Shown: positions 15,535 through 25,971 of the stretch, in pieces
How the letters are laid out: each line of letters opens with the position of its first letter
Position numbering within the stretch: the first letter of the stretch is position 1
From: JAAZHD01 sp012510895
Lineage (GTDB): Bacteria; Bacillota; Clostridia; Caldicoprobacterales; DTU083
Assembly: GCA_050951465.1 (NCBI GenBank)
Contig: JBMNJC010000028.1
Coordinates: 107,763-171,762, forward strand
Length of the DNA: 64,000 bases
Reading direction: 5' to 3'
The notes under the pieces: model-generated
Databases searched by the model: none
What the model was told of the DNA's origin: nothing
Seen by the model: only the letters and a program-made list of their open reading frames with translations
Translations under genes and position numbers: made by a program

Positions 15535-17265
15535 ATGGCAAAAGAATTATTCGCCAGAGGGGTGAAGAAGGTTGTTCCATTCGAACAGGATGGCAGCTTC
15601 TTCTATCGAAAGGCTAAAAAACATATAGAGAATAATAATTATATAAATGCACTGAATTACTATCGAAAGGCTATTGAAAAAGACCCTAAGAATCAGGAGT
15701 ACTCCTTGGATCTAGCAGAAGTTCTGTCAGAGATGGGTTATTATCATGAATCAAATCTGATCTTATTTTCCTTGCTGCAGGAAACACCGCCTCGAACCGA
15801 ATGCTATTTTGCTATGGGTTGTAATTTTTTGGGACTTCAAGAGTATAAGAAAGCAGAACACAGCCTGAAGAAATATATGGAGGAAGATGAATCAGGCTTC
15901 TACTTCGAAGAAGCTCAGAACTTATTGGATGTCTTGCAAAGTCAGGAATTTTACTATGAATATATCAGTGAGATAGATCCCCAGAAGAATAAGGTTATGG
16001 AAATGGCCGCAAAGGGAAAAGATTTTCTTGATAAAGGGGATTATAAAAGGGCTGTTATGGAGTTGGAAAAGGCAACAAGTTTGGAGCCAGAGTTTATTTT
16101 TGCACGTAACAACCTGGCTTTGGCTTATTTTTGCCTGGGAAAAGACGATCGGGCGATCGATATTTGTCTTGAAATACTGGAAAAGCAACCTTTGAATGTG
16201 CATGCTAACTGCAATGCAGCTCTTTTTCATTTTGAAAGCGGTGATAAGACAAAGGCTGCAGAATATCTTGAGATTATAAAACAAATAAAAACTGATGATC
16301 CGGAAGAGCTGCATAAAATTACCATTACTATGTGTGAATTGGGTCAACACCAGAATGCAAACATGTTACTGAAAAGACTCCTGCAATATAAGCCGTATGA
16401 AACACAAATACTGCATTATATGGCAATCTCCTGTTTTAATTTAAAAAAGTATAAAACGGCTTTAAGATATTGGGACAAGATTGAAAAAATAACCCCTAAT
16501 AATACCATCAGCAGCTATTACAAAGCATATGTCAAGAGAGTCATGGATGGAGAAGAAAAATTTTTAGAATTACCCTATAATTTCCAGGTTCCATATGATG
16601 AAATAATCAGAAGGGTAAAGAAGATACATGATATTTTAAAGTTGTCCAAGAATGAGCGTAAGAACGAATGGAAAAACGGGGATTGGCTCATATCACTTCT
16701 GAGGTGGGGGTTAAACTTAAACGATGTACTCATTAAGAAAGCCATTCTAAGTGTTATTGCCTCTTTTCAGGATGAAAAAGCAGAGAAATTGCTGCGGGAA
16801 TTCATACTGCGCAAATCAGAAAGAGCAGAACTGATAGAAGAAGCATTGATTCTTCTTAAGCAGATGGATGCCAAAGAACCCTATATGGCTTTTATCAATA
16901 ATAATATTGTAGAGGTAAAAATCAAGCGTGATCAGGTTATTCCGGTTGCCCAAAATATTTTGGAAGAGATTCCTGAAATGGCAGTTAATCGGTTGAAAAA
17001 GCAGAATTATGATAACTGTGAAGCTGATATTTATGACGCCTGGGAATGCTGCCTTCACCACTGGGAAATGACCGAAATTCCTGAAATTCGCAAACCGGAA
17101 GGGTGGGCAGCTGCCCTGGAATTGTATTATCGTATTCGGGAAGACCTGCCTGTCAGCAAGAAAGAATTGGCTGCAGCCTGGAATATCTCTTATACTACCC
17201 TGATGAAGAATTATAATTATATAATTCGTTTAATGGATAATTTCTGGGGGCAAATCAATTTGTAA
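15535..17265 (+). CDS. Large tetratricopeptide-repeat protein
   Basis: 576 aa, cytoplasmic, no signal peptide. TPR-like helical pairs run from about residue 20 to 340 (for example NALNYYRKAIEKDPKN, AVMELEKATSLEPEF and AIDICLEILEKQPLN). The C-terminal 60 residues contain a possible helix-turn-helix (SKKELAAAWNISYTTLMKNY). The ribosome site is TGGAGGAAAG. It is followed closely by a small DUF3006-like gene. TPR proteins are scaffolds; the partner is unknown. Confidence 0.85.
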   Translation: MAKELFARGVKKVVPFEQDGSFFYRKAKKHIENNNYINALNYYRKAIEKDPKNQEYSLDLAEVLSEMGYYHESNLILFSLLQETPPRTECYFAMGCNFLGLQEYKKAEHSLKKYMEEDESGFYFEEAQNLLDVLQSQEFYYEYISEIDPQKNKVMEMAAKGKDFLDKGDYKRAVMELEKATSLEPEFIFARNNLALAYFCLGKDDRAIDICLEILEKQPLNVHANCNAALFHFESGDKTKAAEYLEIIKQIKTDDPEELHKITITMCELGQHQNANMLLKRLLQYKPYETQILHYMAISCFNLKKYKTALRYWDKIEKITPNNTISSYYKAYVKRVMDGEEKFLELPYNFQVPYDEIIRRVKKIHDILKLSKNERKNEWKNGDWLISLLRWGLNLNDVLIKKAILSVIASFQDEKAEKLLREFILRKSERAELIEEALILLKQMDAKEPYMAFINNNIVEVKIKRDQVIPVAQNILEEIPEMAVNRLKKQNYDNCEADIYDAWECCLHHWEMTEIPEIRKPEGWAAALELYYRIREDLPVSKKELAAAWNISYTTLMKNYNYIIRLMDNFWGQINL

Positions 17266-17280
17266 AGGGGCGAGGCCTGT

Positions 17281-17454
17281 ATGCAGTATTATTTGGAGAT
17301 TCTTCATATAAATGATGACCATGTGGTGGTGATTTTGGACGGCGTTACATGTAAGTTGCCGATATCGGTTTTTCCTGATCACAGCAAGGTAGGCGATATT
17401 CTGCAATTACAGTTAAGTTTTTGCCCTTTTAAAACCCTGACTCAAACAAAATAA
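17281..17454 (+). CDS. Small DUF3006-like protein
   Basis: A 57-aa frame, MQYYLEILHINDDHVVVIL at its start, with a good AGGGGCGAGG ribosome site and 15 bp after the TPR gene. The pattern of a short beta-rich N-terminus, then LPISVFPDHSKVGDIL, resembles DUF3006 proteins (evaVLe..g....p...LP....GDvl). Probably co-transcribed with the TPR gene. Function unknown. Confidence 0.6.
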   Translation: MQYYLEILHINDDHVVVILDGVTCKLPISVFPDHSKVGDILQLQLSFCPFKTLTQTK

Positions 17455-17526
17455 GCCAAAGCCAGTAATATCTTCTCTTATCCTATAATACATTCTTAAT
17501 AAATGGAGTGTATAAGGGGAGAAGAC

Positions 17527-18576
17527 ATGAATCGCTTCCGAGATTCGCTCATAGAAGGATTTCGAATTGCAATGGCCTATATTGGAACCGTGGTAGGAGC
17601 AGGTTTTGCAACCGGACAAGAAATTTTACAATTCTTTACTCATTACGGCATTCTTTCTTTTTGGGCAATACTGATTTCTGTCGTTTTATTCATATTTGTA
17701 GGCAGAAGCATAATGATTTATTCCAGTAATTTGAGGGTAAAATCTTTTGGAAAGCTGGCTGCCCATTTATTTGGGGCAGCAGCTCCTTTTGTTAATCTCT
17801 ATTTAGGAGTAACCTTTATATTGGTATGCGGGGCTATGTTTGCCGGTGCAGGAGCCCTTTTTGAAGAACATTGGGGCATACCTTATCTGCTTGGCGCAAT
17901 TATTACCGCCTTTCTTACGCTGTTGGTAACACTTAAAGGCGTAAAGGGTATTCTTGCTGTTAATGTCGTTATTGTTCCTTATTTAATCATATTCAATCTG
18001 CTTATATTTGTCTATGTACTTAGCAAAGATATGAAACCCCCTGTCATGTTTCAGTCATATTCATCGGGTGAAGTCTTTGATTTGGTTCGTACAGGTGTTA
18101 TCTATGCATCTTTTAATATTGTTTTATCTATTGGTGTATTGGCTTCCTTAGGCAGTGAAATAAGAGATAAAAAGACACTGACTTGGGGGAGCATTCTGGG
18201 CGGTGGATTTCTAGGAATTTTATTAGCACAGGGGAATTATATCCTTTTATGCCATATTCCTGAGATTTTTTATGCAGAAATTCCGCTGATGGTAATTATC
18301 AGCCAAATGGGAAGCTTTTTTATTACTGCTTACAGTGTGGCAATTTGGGCTGAGATATTTACTACAGCAGTTGGAAATCTTTTTTCCATACATACTGCTT
18401 TAAACGGAAGGTATAAAACACCATCATTCCTTCCTGCTTTATGTGTGACCGTATTAGGGCTGGGCATATGCTTATTGGGCTTCTCCAATATCGTGGCCTG
18501 GTTTTATCCGGCATTAGGGATCATAGGTTTGGTACTTTCCATTTTGATATTGTTCAAAACTTTTGTAAGCTTTTAA
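17527..18576 (+). CDS. YkvI family membrane protein
   Basis: 349 aa from ATG 17527, which follows AGGGGAGA. There are about ten hydrophobic segments. The first, IAMAYIGTVVGAGFATGQEI, is the signature of the YkvI/COG3949 family, a branch of the amino-acid/sodium symporter (LeuT-like) fold. The substrate is unknown. It ends 20 bp before the convergent DUF1189 gene with no clear terminator between them. Confidence 0.85.
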   Translation: MNRFRDSLIEGFRIAMAYIGTVVGAGFATGQEILQFFTHYGILSFWAILISVVLFIFVGRSIMIYSSNLRVKSFGKLAAHLFGAAAPFVNLYLGVTFILVCGAMFAGAGALFEEHWGIPYLLGAIITAFLTLLVTLKGVKGILAVNVVIVPYLIIFNLLIFVYVLSKDMKPPVMFQSYSSGEVFDLVRTGVIYASFNIVLSIGVLASLGSEIRDKKTLTWGSILGGGFLGILLAQGNYILLCHIPEIFYAEIPLMVIISQMGSFFITAYSVAIWAEIFTTAVGNLFSIHTALNGRYKTPSFLPALCVTVLGLGICLLGFSNIVAWFYPALGIIGLVLSILILFKTFVSF

Positions 18577-18595
18577 GCAACTTTATACTAAAGCA

Positions 18596-19408
18596 TTAAA
18601 CATCAGGATTTGGCCCGGAATTTTCTGCTCCGGGAATAAGCCCGGGAGAACCTGCATAATTGGATTTGGACATATAATAAATACCCAGAAAAACATAGGT
18701 AATGGCTACTCCCCAATATATTAAGAAAACAGATTTTAAAGGACTGCCTAACACTGAGTTGACTAATTTTATCAATGTAGGCAGAGTAGATGAGTAAATT
18801 GCTACATTCCAAAGATTCTGAAAGGTTAGTTGCTGACGGAAGAGGGAGTTGGGGAGAAAAGCTATTAGAGTAAGAACTAAAATACCGAATAATTTCCCGG
18901 CAAAAGCAAACAGGAAACCTATGGCGAGTATTATAGTGATAAATACCTTCAAAGCGGGAATAGCTTCAACAATAATATCTTTACTGATTTCCAATGGCCC
19001 GAACATGGAGAAAGGCGTAATGTCCTCCTTGCCCCAGGTAAAGTTAATTAATTCATTTTCTGTAATAAGGATACCGCTTGAATAGCCGACAAATTCTTCT
19101 TTTGTTGTCTGTCCGGTTGTATCAATAATTATAAGAAAACTTTCTTCTTCAATCCGGTACGGCATCTCTCCATCGAAGATAAAACGACCTTCCGACAGCC
19201 TGAAGTCGGGCATGTAATCCTTTAAAGAAACCTGCAAATAATCTACAATATTGCTTAGTTGAACACCAGTATATATGCTGCCGACTAAGTAAACCAATAA
19301 AAATAAAAGTAAGATATAAAGAAAACTCTTTCCGCCTTTCATTTGGGACAGAGAACGATAGGAATGAAAATTCCAAAGGCTGTTGCTGAATTGCTTAATA
19401 AGATTCAA
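18596..19408 (-). CDS. DUF1189 family membrane protein
   Basis: 270 aa. An N-terminal region S..SFHSYR..S.MKGGKSF precedes a first membrane helix, then comes an extracytoplasmic domain of about 100 residues (FRLSEGRFIFDGEMPY onwards) and four C-terminal helices. This layout is characteristic of DUF1189, found widely in Firmicutes without an assigned role. Monocistronic; convergent with the YkvI gene. Confidence 0.83.
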   Translation of the reverse strand: MNLIKQFSNSLWNFHSYRSLSQMKGGKSFLYILLLFLLVYLVGSIYTGVQLSNIVDYLQVSLKDYMPDFRLSEGRFIFDGEMPYRIEEESFLIIIDTTGQTTKEEFVGYSSGILITENELINFTWGKEDITPFSMFGPLEISKDIIVEAIPALKVFITIILAIGFLFAFAGKLFGILVLTLIAFLPNSLFRQQLTFQNLWNVAIYSSTLPTLIKLVNSVLGSPLKSVFLIYWGVAITYVFLGIYYMSKSNYAGSPGLIPGAENSGPNPDV

Positions 19409-19546
19409 TGAAAATACCCCCTAGAATATTATATCAGGTGCCGACACATAAATTTGATTGTTCACATTTACAAGTATACAATGCTTAAATGAAAACTACA
19501 ATAATTTTACATTAACCATAAGTTCTTATTCTCTGTTAGCTATCCG

Positions 19547-20890
19547 TTAAGTATCAATATCGGAAGAAAAACGCTTTTTAATCATTTGTATTAAATAATC
19601 TTTTCGATTCCAACCTGGCTTTTTCAGTATCAGGTCATAAGCATAGTTTAAGGCTTCTCCAATTATCTTTTTATTCTCTGTTCCAATCCCGGCGTTTAGA
19701 ATATCATCGCCTTTTAGAGCCAGTTGATGAAAATATATGGGTTCTCCTTTTTCAAGTACATGTTTGATAATTCTATATGTATTGATACATTTGTCATGCA
19801 AAACCTTGTTTTTCTTCAATTCTGCAGATTTATCGGCCCATCTGAGTATTTGAAGCATATTTTCTTCGCCTGTTTGTCCTAATAGCTTTTTTATATTGTA
19901 GGGTTTAACCTTCTTCATGTTAAGAAAGGAAAAATACCCCTGTAACAGGTTTAAGGTATGGTCAATAGTCTTTTTATCGTATCGCAGTTTTATTAATCTG
20001 TTTTTAATTATACTCATGTTTATATGAGTATTATAATTATATACTGTAAAGGAAAGTTCTTCCTCAAACAAGATAACCAGCAAAGCAGCAAGCCGATAGG
20101 TCAGATTGTCAGATGAGATGTATCTAATAAGCTGAAAATCTGCTTTTTTATCTTCTAAGTTATCAAACCGAAAGATAAGGGGGAGAATTCCGGTTTCTAA
20201 AAGGAGAATCAAGCCTTTTTCCGGATGAGATGATAATATAAGCTTATTCAGCTCATCTTGAAGACGTTCCGATGAAATATTTTCAAGTTTCTGATAACAG
20301 TCATGAATTGCATTTTTTGTCTTTACATCCAGTTTAAAATCCAGTTGGGATAAAAAACGAATACCTCTCATCATGCGAAGCGGGTCTTCCTCAAAACGCC
20401 GCTGCGGATCACCTACCGCCCGTATAATCCGATTTTTTATATCTTCCTTCCCGTTAAAGGGATCTATAAGTTTTTCAGTAATAAAAGGATTGTAGGCCAT
20501 AGCATTTATGGTAAAGTCTCTTCGGGATAAGTCCTGATGAATATCCGTCACAAATGACACACTATCAGGATGGCGGTTGTCGGTGTAAGCCGCCTCCTTA
20601 CGAAAGGTGGTTATCTCAATTGACATATCATCCACTTTTAAGGATATAGTGCCAAACCGTTTACCGGCAGTCCAGATACTATGATTTGAAAAAATAATTT
20701 CGATGCGTTCAGGAGCCAGCGACGTGGCAATATCGTAGTCAAATATGTCTTTTATGCCCAGAATATGATCCCTTAGTGCTCCTCCAACCAGATACGCTTG
20801 TCCGCCGTTTTTCATTATCTTTTTAATTACATATTCAACTGCTTCAGGCAGGTGCAGACCATTTATTTCAGATACGTTCAAGTAAATCAC
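19547..20890 (-). CDS. cca: CCA tRNA nucleotidyltransferase
   Basis: 447 aa, class II nucleotidyltransferase. The catalytic core is YLVGGALRDHILG (33-45) followed by DYD (51-53), which carries the metal-binding aspartates. The next motifs are RRDFTINAMAYN and the RRFEEDPLRMMRGIRF nucleotide-selection helix. The enzyme adds or repairs the 3' CCA of tRNA. Both tRNAs in this window already encode CCA, so a repair role is likely for those. It overlaps the upstream SpoIID-like gene by four bases. Confidence 0.94.
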   Translation of the reverse strand: MIYLNVSEINGLHLPEAVEYVIKKIMKNGGQAYLVGGALRDHILGIKDIFDYDIATSLAPERIEIIFSNHSIWTAGKRFGTISLKVDDMSIEITTFRKEAAYTDNRHPDSVSFVTDIHQDLSRRDFTINAMAYNPFITEKLIDPFNGKEDIKNRIIRAVGDPQRRFEEDPLRMMRGIRFLSQLDFKLDVKTKNAIHDCYQKLENISSERLQDELNKLILSSHPEKGLILLLETGILPLIFRFDNLEDKKADFQLIRYISSDNLTYRLAALLVILFEEELSFTVYNYNTHINMSIIKNRLIKLRYDKKTIDHTLNLLQGYFSFLNMKKVKPYNIKKLLGQTGEENMLQILRWADKSAELKKNKVLHDKCINTYRIIKHVLEKGEPIYFHQLALKGDDILNAGIGTENKKIIGEALNYAYDLILKKPGWNRKDYLIQMIKKRFSSDIDT

Positions 20891-23115
20891 CTATCTTCAT
20901 AGAGATTTTTCAATTCGCATCCCGGGTAATAATGGCTCAGAATTTCCCTCCAGGTTTTTCCCAACAATGTTAACCCATAAGTTCCGTATTGGCTCATTCC
21001 TACCCCATGGCCGTATCCGCCGCCGTAAATAGTCACATTTTCAATATTACCTTCCAGATTTCTTGTAAAATCAATATAAGCAAAAGCGCTGGGCAAGAGA
21101 GGAAAGTTTTCACGGATGGACCCATCATGACAGTGAAGTATTATCGGTTCCGTACCTAGATAATTCACCGGAGCCAATGCATATCGTATATTATATTCCT
21201 TTATAATTTTATATATGCCATGGGTTGTGGTGATTTCCAATTCCATAATATTGCCGCCTTCCCCTCTTCTTAGTACTTCTATATGTAAGAGAGTTCCGAT
21301 TTTTTCGGGTATTTCTTTGCTTTCATAGACCTCTTCAGAAGTTTTTGTCAAAACAAATAAAGGCTGTTTCATATAAAGGGAAGGCAATGTATGAGACAAA
21401 ATGGCTTCCAATTGCTCACCGCTCATGGAGACTTTCCAACGGAAAAAGGGTGAAAACTGATCATAAGCGGAAATATCATGCTGACTCATAAAAGCCCGAA
21501 AATTTTCTTCTCTGTCTAAATTAGGCATTTTTCCGGGATATTGCGGAATTGCTTTTAAATAAGGAATTTTCTCTGAAGGAAATTCATTCTCCTGATTACT
21601 CCATACCTCATGAATGTTGGCTGTATATCCGCATGAAGTGGAGAAAAACCTTGTATCGACAATTTCATTGCCATAAAATGCTATTATTCCTGAGGTAGCT
21701 TCTACGGCGTGGGTTGCTATTTCCTGAACACTGATGTTATTATACACTTGGCTGGATGTACTGTCATCCAAATGAGCTCCATAGAATCGAAAACCGGAGG
21801 ATTGTATTGCTCTGACGGCGTAAGACCTGGCTGCAACAGCCTGGACCTTTAATGCTTCCAGCCCGAATCTTATAGGCATCTCACTCGGAACAACCGTTAA
21901 AAGATACTCTTCCAAATCCAATTCATTGACCAGGGTAAGCATGTTGTCCTTTGAAGCTATTTCAAGTGTTCCCGGGTATGCAGTACCTTTCGACGTGCCG
22001 GAATGGCTTCTTTGTATAGATTTAACATATATGGGGGAATCTCCTTTGCTGCGGACCTGCCATCGGAACATGGAGGAGGATTGTTTTTGGCCTCTGAAAT
22101 ACAGATCACTTTCACTTCCGTTAGGCCTGAACTCTATAGTTTCATCGCTGTTAACTGAAAAAAACAGGCCGTTTGGAACGGAAGAAACTTCTATTCCGTC
22201 CGGACTATATAATTCTATTTTAGAATGCAGATAGCCGGCGTATCCATTGGTGCTCAGAAGAACCCGAATCTTGTCATAATGCCGGAATCTGTCAGTCAAT
22301 ACTGCCAAAACACCGGTCTGATTATCTGATCTGTAAAGTATGACTTCTGTGGCTCCGATGGGAATGGCATAATCGCCCAGGAATTCAAATGCTTCTGTTA
22401 TATGGCTTTTCTCAATGCTACTCAGGTTTGATTGTTTATCCAAGAATACCGGCAATCCCTCTTCAAGGGGGAAAAACCCCAGCTTCTCATCTTCCAGCAT
22501 GGTGTTGGAAAGGGACAGAATCCGGGTCAGATGTATAGGTTGGAGGGGCTTTAGTTCCGCAATAAAACCATCCAGTAGAGCAAAGCAGGCCGGCTGATTT
22601 AATGCAATATTAGTCCCGCTTATTACTTTAACTTCCATTAATTCTTTGCCCAGATGCATGATCATGGTATCATAATAATTTTCTCCTTTTATTTTGGAGA
22701 CAGGTATTCCATATAAATGGAATCTGGATTCCGGCAGCCCGGTAATCAGCCATTCTTTATCAACGCAGGACATATACAGATAAAAAGGAATACGACCGGC
22801 TGGAAAATCAGCAGATACATACACCCTGCATTTATCTTTATCCAGGGATTCTATCTTACTTACCTCAAACTGATTTATTCTTAACTCCTGAAGCAACAAG
22901 GGAAAGCTGTGATTGTATAATTGCGGTATCAGATATGTATTATAATTGCCTCCCTGTGAAGCTGATAAAAGAAACTCTTGGGCTGCAGCTATTTTTTCCC
23001 TGGACGGAATATAATGGAACCAAAGGAATATAGCGCTGACTATAATGATCCCTATGATCAGAATAGCTGTTATTAACAGTAAAGTTTTTTTCTTATATAA
23101 AGAATTGGATTTCAT
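20887..23115 (-). CDS. SpoIID/LytB domain protein, membrane-anchored
   Basis: 742 aa from the start at 23115, chosen because AGAGGTGT precedes it; an upstream in-frame ATG at 23169 lacks a site. An N-terminal membrane anchor (about residues 10-32) is followed by an extracytoplasmic region of unknown fold. The SpoIID domain spans about residues 400-730: DLEEYLLTVVPSEMPI, VQAVAARSYAV, TRFFSTSCGYTA and GYGHGVGMSQYG are its conserved blocks. SpoIID proteins are lytic transglycosylases acting on glycan strands lacking stem peptides. It is longer than sporulation SpoIID (about 340 aa), so a paralogue role in wall remodelling is equally possible. Confidence 0.88.
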   Translation of the reverse strand: MKSNSLYKKKTLLLITAILIIGIIIVSAIFLWFHYIPSREKIAAAQEFLLSASQGGNYNTYLIPQLYNHSFPLLLQELRINQFEVSKIESLDKDKCRVYVSADFPAGRIPFYLYMSCVDKEWLITGLPESRFHLYGIPVSKIKGENYYDTMIMHLGKELMEVKVISGTNIALNQPACFALLDGFIAELKPLQPIHLTRILSLSNTMLEDEKLGFFPLEEGLPVFLDKQSNLSSIEKSHITEAFEFLGDYAIPIGATEVILYRSDNQTGVLAVLTDRFRHYDKIRVLLSTNGYAGYLHSKIELYSPDGIEVSSVPNGLFFSVNSDETIEFRPNGSESDLYFRGQKQSSSMFRWQVRSKGDSPIYVKSIQRSHSGTSKGTAYPGTLEIASKDNMLTLVNELDLEEYLLTVVPSEMPIRFGLEALKVQAVAARSYAVRAIQSSGFRFYGAHLDDSTSSQVYNNISVQEIATHAVEATSGIIAFYGNEIVDTRFFSTSCGYTANIHEVWSNQENEFPSEKIPYLKAIPQYPGKMPNLDREENFRAFMSQHDISAYDQFSPFFRWKVSMSGEQLEAILSHTLPSLYMKQPLFVLTKTSEEVYESKEIPEKIGTLLHIEVLRRGEGGNIMELEITTTHGIYKIIKEYNIRYALAPVNYLGTEPIILHCHDGSIRENFPLLPSAFAYIDFTRNLEGNIENVTIYGGGYGHGVGMSQYGTYGLTLLGKTWREILSHYYPGCELKNLYEDR

Positions 23116-23374
23116 GTTACACCTCTGCGTTTCGGATACTGTAAAACGGCTTCTGCAATCTGCATTCAATCCTCATAGTTTATTTATACCATATAATATA
23201 GAAAATTAGTACCTGCCTGTTTGTCTTAACTGTTATATTCATACATTTGTTCTGCCATCATATGTGAGAACAATTTACCATTATTATAACTTAGAAATTT
23301 ATATATAGAAACCGCTCAGATTTATATGGTGGGGAATAAACAATCGTGTTACAATAGGACAAGGGAGGGGTACC

Positions 23375-25168
23375 ATGTCATCAAAGAATACATTTTTCAA
23401 TTTGATTATTGTTTTGCTTATTGCAGCTTTTTTTATAGTTTCAGGAGAAGCTTTATACCCGACATTGGTCAATGCAGAAGATAATCAGCCGTACTATATA
23501 TCAAATTATAATTCCAATGTTATATTGTCACCGGACGGTGCAGCTATATTTGAAGAAAGTATTACATACAGGCTTCAGCAGGACATCGATGAGCCAATTG
23601 CTATTGTCAAGCCTATACCTATGGGATACAGTTCTCAAATTGAGGATATAGAAGTTTTACGTAGAGAGGAAAGAGATCCCTCCAATAGCGTGAATAATAC
23701 TGAAGCAGATTATGAATGGAAACCGCTTGTATCTGTGGATGATTACCTGGATGCATATGATGATGCATATTATATGACGCCTGCAGATGAGGATGAAGAG
23801 GTATATCATATTGTCATACCTATACAAGGCAGTAAGCATGATGAAGTGCAGTTTGTATACAGATATAAGATGTTGGATACAGTTTTTCTGTATAGGGACA
23901 CAGCAGTTTTTTACTGGAGATTTATTGAGCCTGAACAAGGCATAAAAGTAGATAACATTAATATAGATATTTCAATGCCTGGCGCTGAATCTGTGGAGGA
24001 ATGGAATGGATATGCAAAAGGAACAGTTCATGCAGCCAAAGAATTATTGGAAGAAGATGGTGTATTCCGTATATCAGCCCAGGATATCCCCAAGGAAAGC
24101 TATCTGGATTCTGTTCTATTACTGCCCAATGCCTTGTTCCCCGAGGGAAGAAAAATTATTGATAATGAGGTAGCAGAAGAAGTTTTATACGATATGTCCC
24201 TTTGGGAAGATGAATCTGAAAGAATAAGGAAAGAAAAAGAATTGCAGTTTTATGGCAGTTGGGGAATTGCTGCCATATCCATTTTACTTTGCATAGGCAC
24301 TGCTTTGTTGTTATATATAAAAACCAGAACATCAAAGAAACAAATGCTTTTATATATGGAATATGACGGAAATGATTTACCGGATCCTTCTCTTTCACCG
24401 GCTGAGGTAGGGGTTCTTATGAAGGGGAAACCTGGTGCCGGTGAGCTGTTTGCCACTGTTTTAAAGTTGATTCAGGGGCGGTTCCTGGAACTCCAGGGTA
24501 TGGAAAGCAGAGAAGGAATTCTGCGGCTTAGAGAAGACATGCAAACCGGGAAACTTAAGGCTCATGAGGAATATATATTGTATTGGCTTATAGTAGACCT
24601 TGGTAACAAGAATACTTTGTCCCTGGCTATACTTGATGAGCTTCTTGCTTCTTTCAAGAAGAAATATCGTTCCAGGATATCTACCTGGGAATCCTTAATC
24701 TTTGGAAGAACCGGAAAGTATGATGCCTGGGAGAAAATTACCACATTGAAAGCATGGGGGATTGGTGCAGTTTTAGTCAGCCTTATTGCTGCAGTGCTGA
24801 GCGGATGGATTCTGGGAAATCACTTTGCAGCGCTTCTGGTCGGAATATTTGCATTTGCTTTGACAATATATGTAATAGTTTTGAAGAAACCCAGTGAAGC
24901 AGTATTAAAACAAAAAGCCCAATGGAAGATGTTTGGAGAGGAACTGAAGAAGAAGCTGGATCAAGGCACCTCTCATGCTGCACATATTCCATTGGACAAA
25001 TGGGAAGAGTATCTTATATATGCCATTCCTCTTGACATAGGTTCGGAGATATTTGATAAGCTATTACAGATCTATAAGAACAGAGACTTTGAAGACGGCA
25101 ACCTTACCATCTTATACAACACAAACCATTCCTGGTTAAACTATTCACTTCGCCGTCCCTTCATGTAG
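23375..25168 (+). CDS. DUF2207 domain membrane protein
   Basis: 597 aa. A signal peptide or anchor (residues 8-30) leads an extracytoplasmic beta-rich domain of about 230 residues (DUF2207), then a membrane helix near 290-310, a cytoplasmic stretch and two closely spaced helices near 455-500. The family is of unknown function, often linked to envelope stress. The ribosome site is AAGGGAGGGG. The 3' end overlaps the convergent ABC permease gene by 28 bp. Confidence 0.8.
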   Translation: MSSKNTFFNLIIVLLIAAFFIVSGEALYPTLVNAEDNQPYYISNYNSNVILSPDGAAIFEESITYRLQQDIDEPIAIVKPIPMGYSSQIEDIEVLRREERDPSNSVNNTEADYEWKPLVSVDDYLDAYDDAYYMTPADEDEEVYHIVIPIQGSKHDEVQFVYRYKMLDTVFLYRDTAVFYWRFIEPEQGIKVDNINIDISMPGAESVEEWNGYAKGTVHAAKELLEEDGVFRISAQDIPKESYLDSVLLLPNALFPEGRKIIDNEVAEEVLYDMSLWEDESERIRKEKELQFYGSWGIAAISILLCIGTALLLYIKTRTSKKQMLLYMEYDGNDLPDPSLSPAEVGVLMKGKPGAGELFATVLKLIQGRFLELQGMESREGILRLREDMQTGKLKAHEEYILYWLIVDLGNKNTLSLAILDELLASFKKKYRSRISTWESLIFGRTGKYDAWEKITTLKAWGIGAVLVSLIAAVLSGWILGNHFAALLVGIFAFALTIYVIVLKKPSEAVLKQKAQWKMFGEELKKKLDQGTSHAAHIPLDKWEEYLIYAIPLDIGSEIFDKLLQIYKNRDFEDGNLTILYNTNHSWLNYSLRRPFM

Positions 25169-25971
25169 CGCTTTTCCAGCCAGGCAACCCCCTGATACAT
25201 TAAGGCAGCGGCAACCATAAGAATAACCACACTGGTCATGACAAGATCCAGTTGGAAGACCTGCCCGCCGTAAACTGCCAGATAGCCAAGCCCTGCTTTG
25301 GAGACCAGAAATTCACCTACTATGACGCCTACCCAGGACATTCCTACATTGATTTTAAGTGCAGAAATAATAGTAGGAATGCTGGCAGGCAGGACTACTT
25401 TGGTTAATACCTGCATTTTTGTGGCCCCGAAGGTTTTGAGCAGTTTAATTTTGTCAGGGCTGACTTCTAGAAATCCGTTTAAGACACCGATAACGGTTAC
25501 AATGATGGATACCAATAGTGCCATGACTATGATGGATAAGGGGCCTGCTCCTATCCAAACGATGATAATAGGTCCGAGAGCAACCTTAGGTAAACTATTT
25601 AATACAACCAGATAGGGATCCGTTACCTTAGACAAAAAATCAGACCACCATAAAATAATGGCGATAAAAGTACCTATTAGAGTACCCAGGGTAAAGCCAA
25701 TGATGGTTTCAAAAATGGTAACAGAAATATGACGGTATAGTTCTCCGTTTAAGTGAAGTCTGACAAGAGTAGCCCATATTCTTGTCGGCTGGCTCGTAAT
25801 GAAAGCGTCAATCCATTTAAGTCGGGCAGCTGTTTCCCATATAGCTAAAAAAACCACCAATATGGCAATTTGTGTTACTCTTATGGCAATACGCCTGTGT
25901 TTGATTTTTTTGAGATAGGCCAGATGTTCCTTTGAAACCTGGCTATTATTATTGTTATTGGACATGAACAT
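25141..25971 (-). CDS. ABC transporter permease (SsuC/TauC/ThiX type)
   Basis: 276 aa with six transmembrane helices. The cytoplasmic EAA loop is visible around LLKTFGATKMQVLTKVVLPASIP, which contacts the ATPase. This is the permease type of nitrate/sulfonate/taurine importers. It overlaps the ATPase gene by 17 bases, indicating coupled translation. No TPP riboswitch or other ligand sensor is seen upstream of the cluster, so the substrate (sulfonate, thiamine precursor or other) is open. Confidence 0.9.
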   Translation of the reverse strand: MFMSNNNNNSQVSKEHLAYLKKIKHRRIAIRVTQIAILVVFLAIWETAARLKWIDAFITSQPTRIWATLVRLHLNGELYRHISVTIFETIIGFTLGTLIGTFIAIILWWSDFLSKVTDPYLVVLNSLPKVALGPIIIVWIGAGPLSIIVMALLVSIIVTVIGVLNGFLEVSPDKIKLLKTFGATKMQVLTKVVLPASIPTIISALKINVGMSWVGVIVGEFLVSKAGLGYLAVYGGQVFQLDLVMTSVVILMVAAALMYQGVAWLEKRYMKGRRSE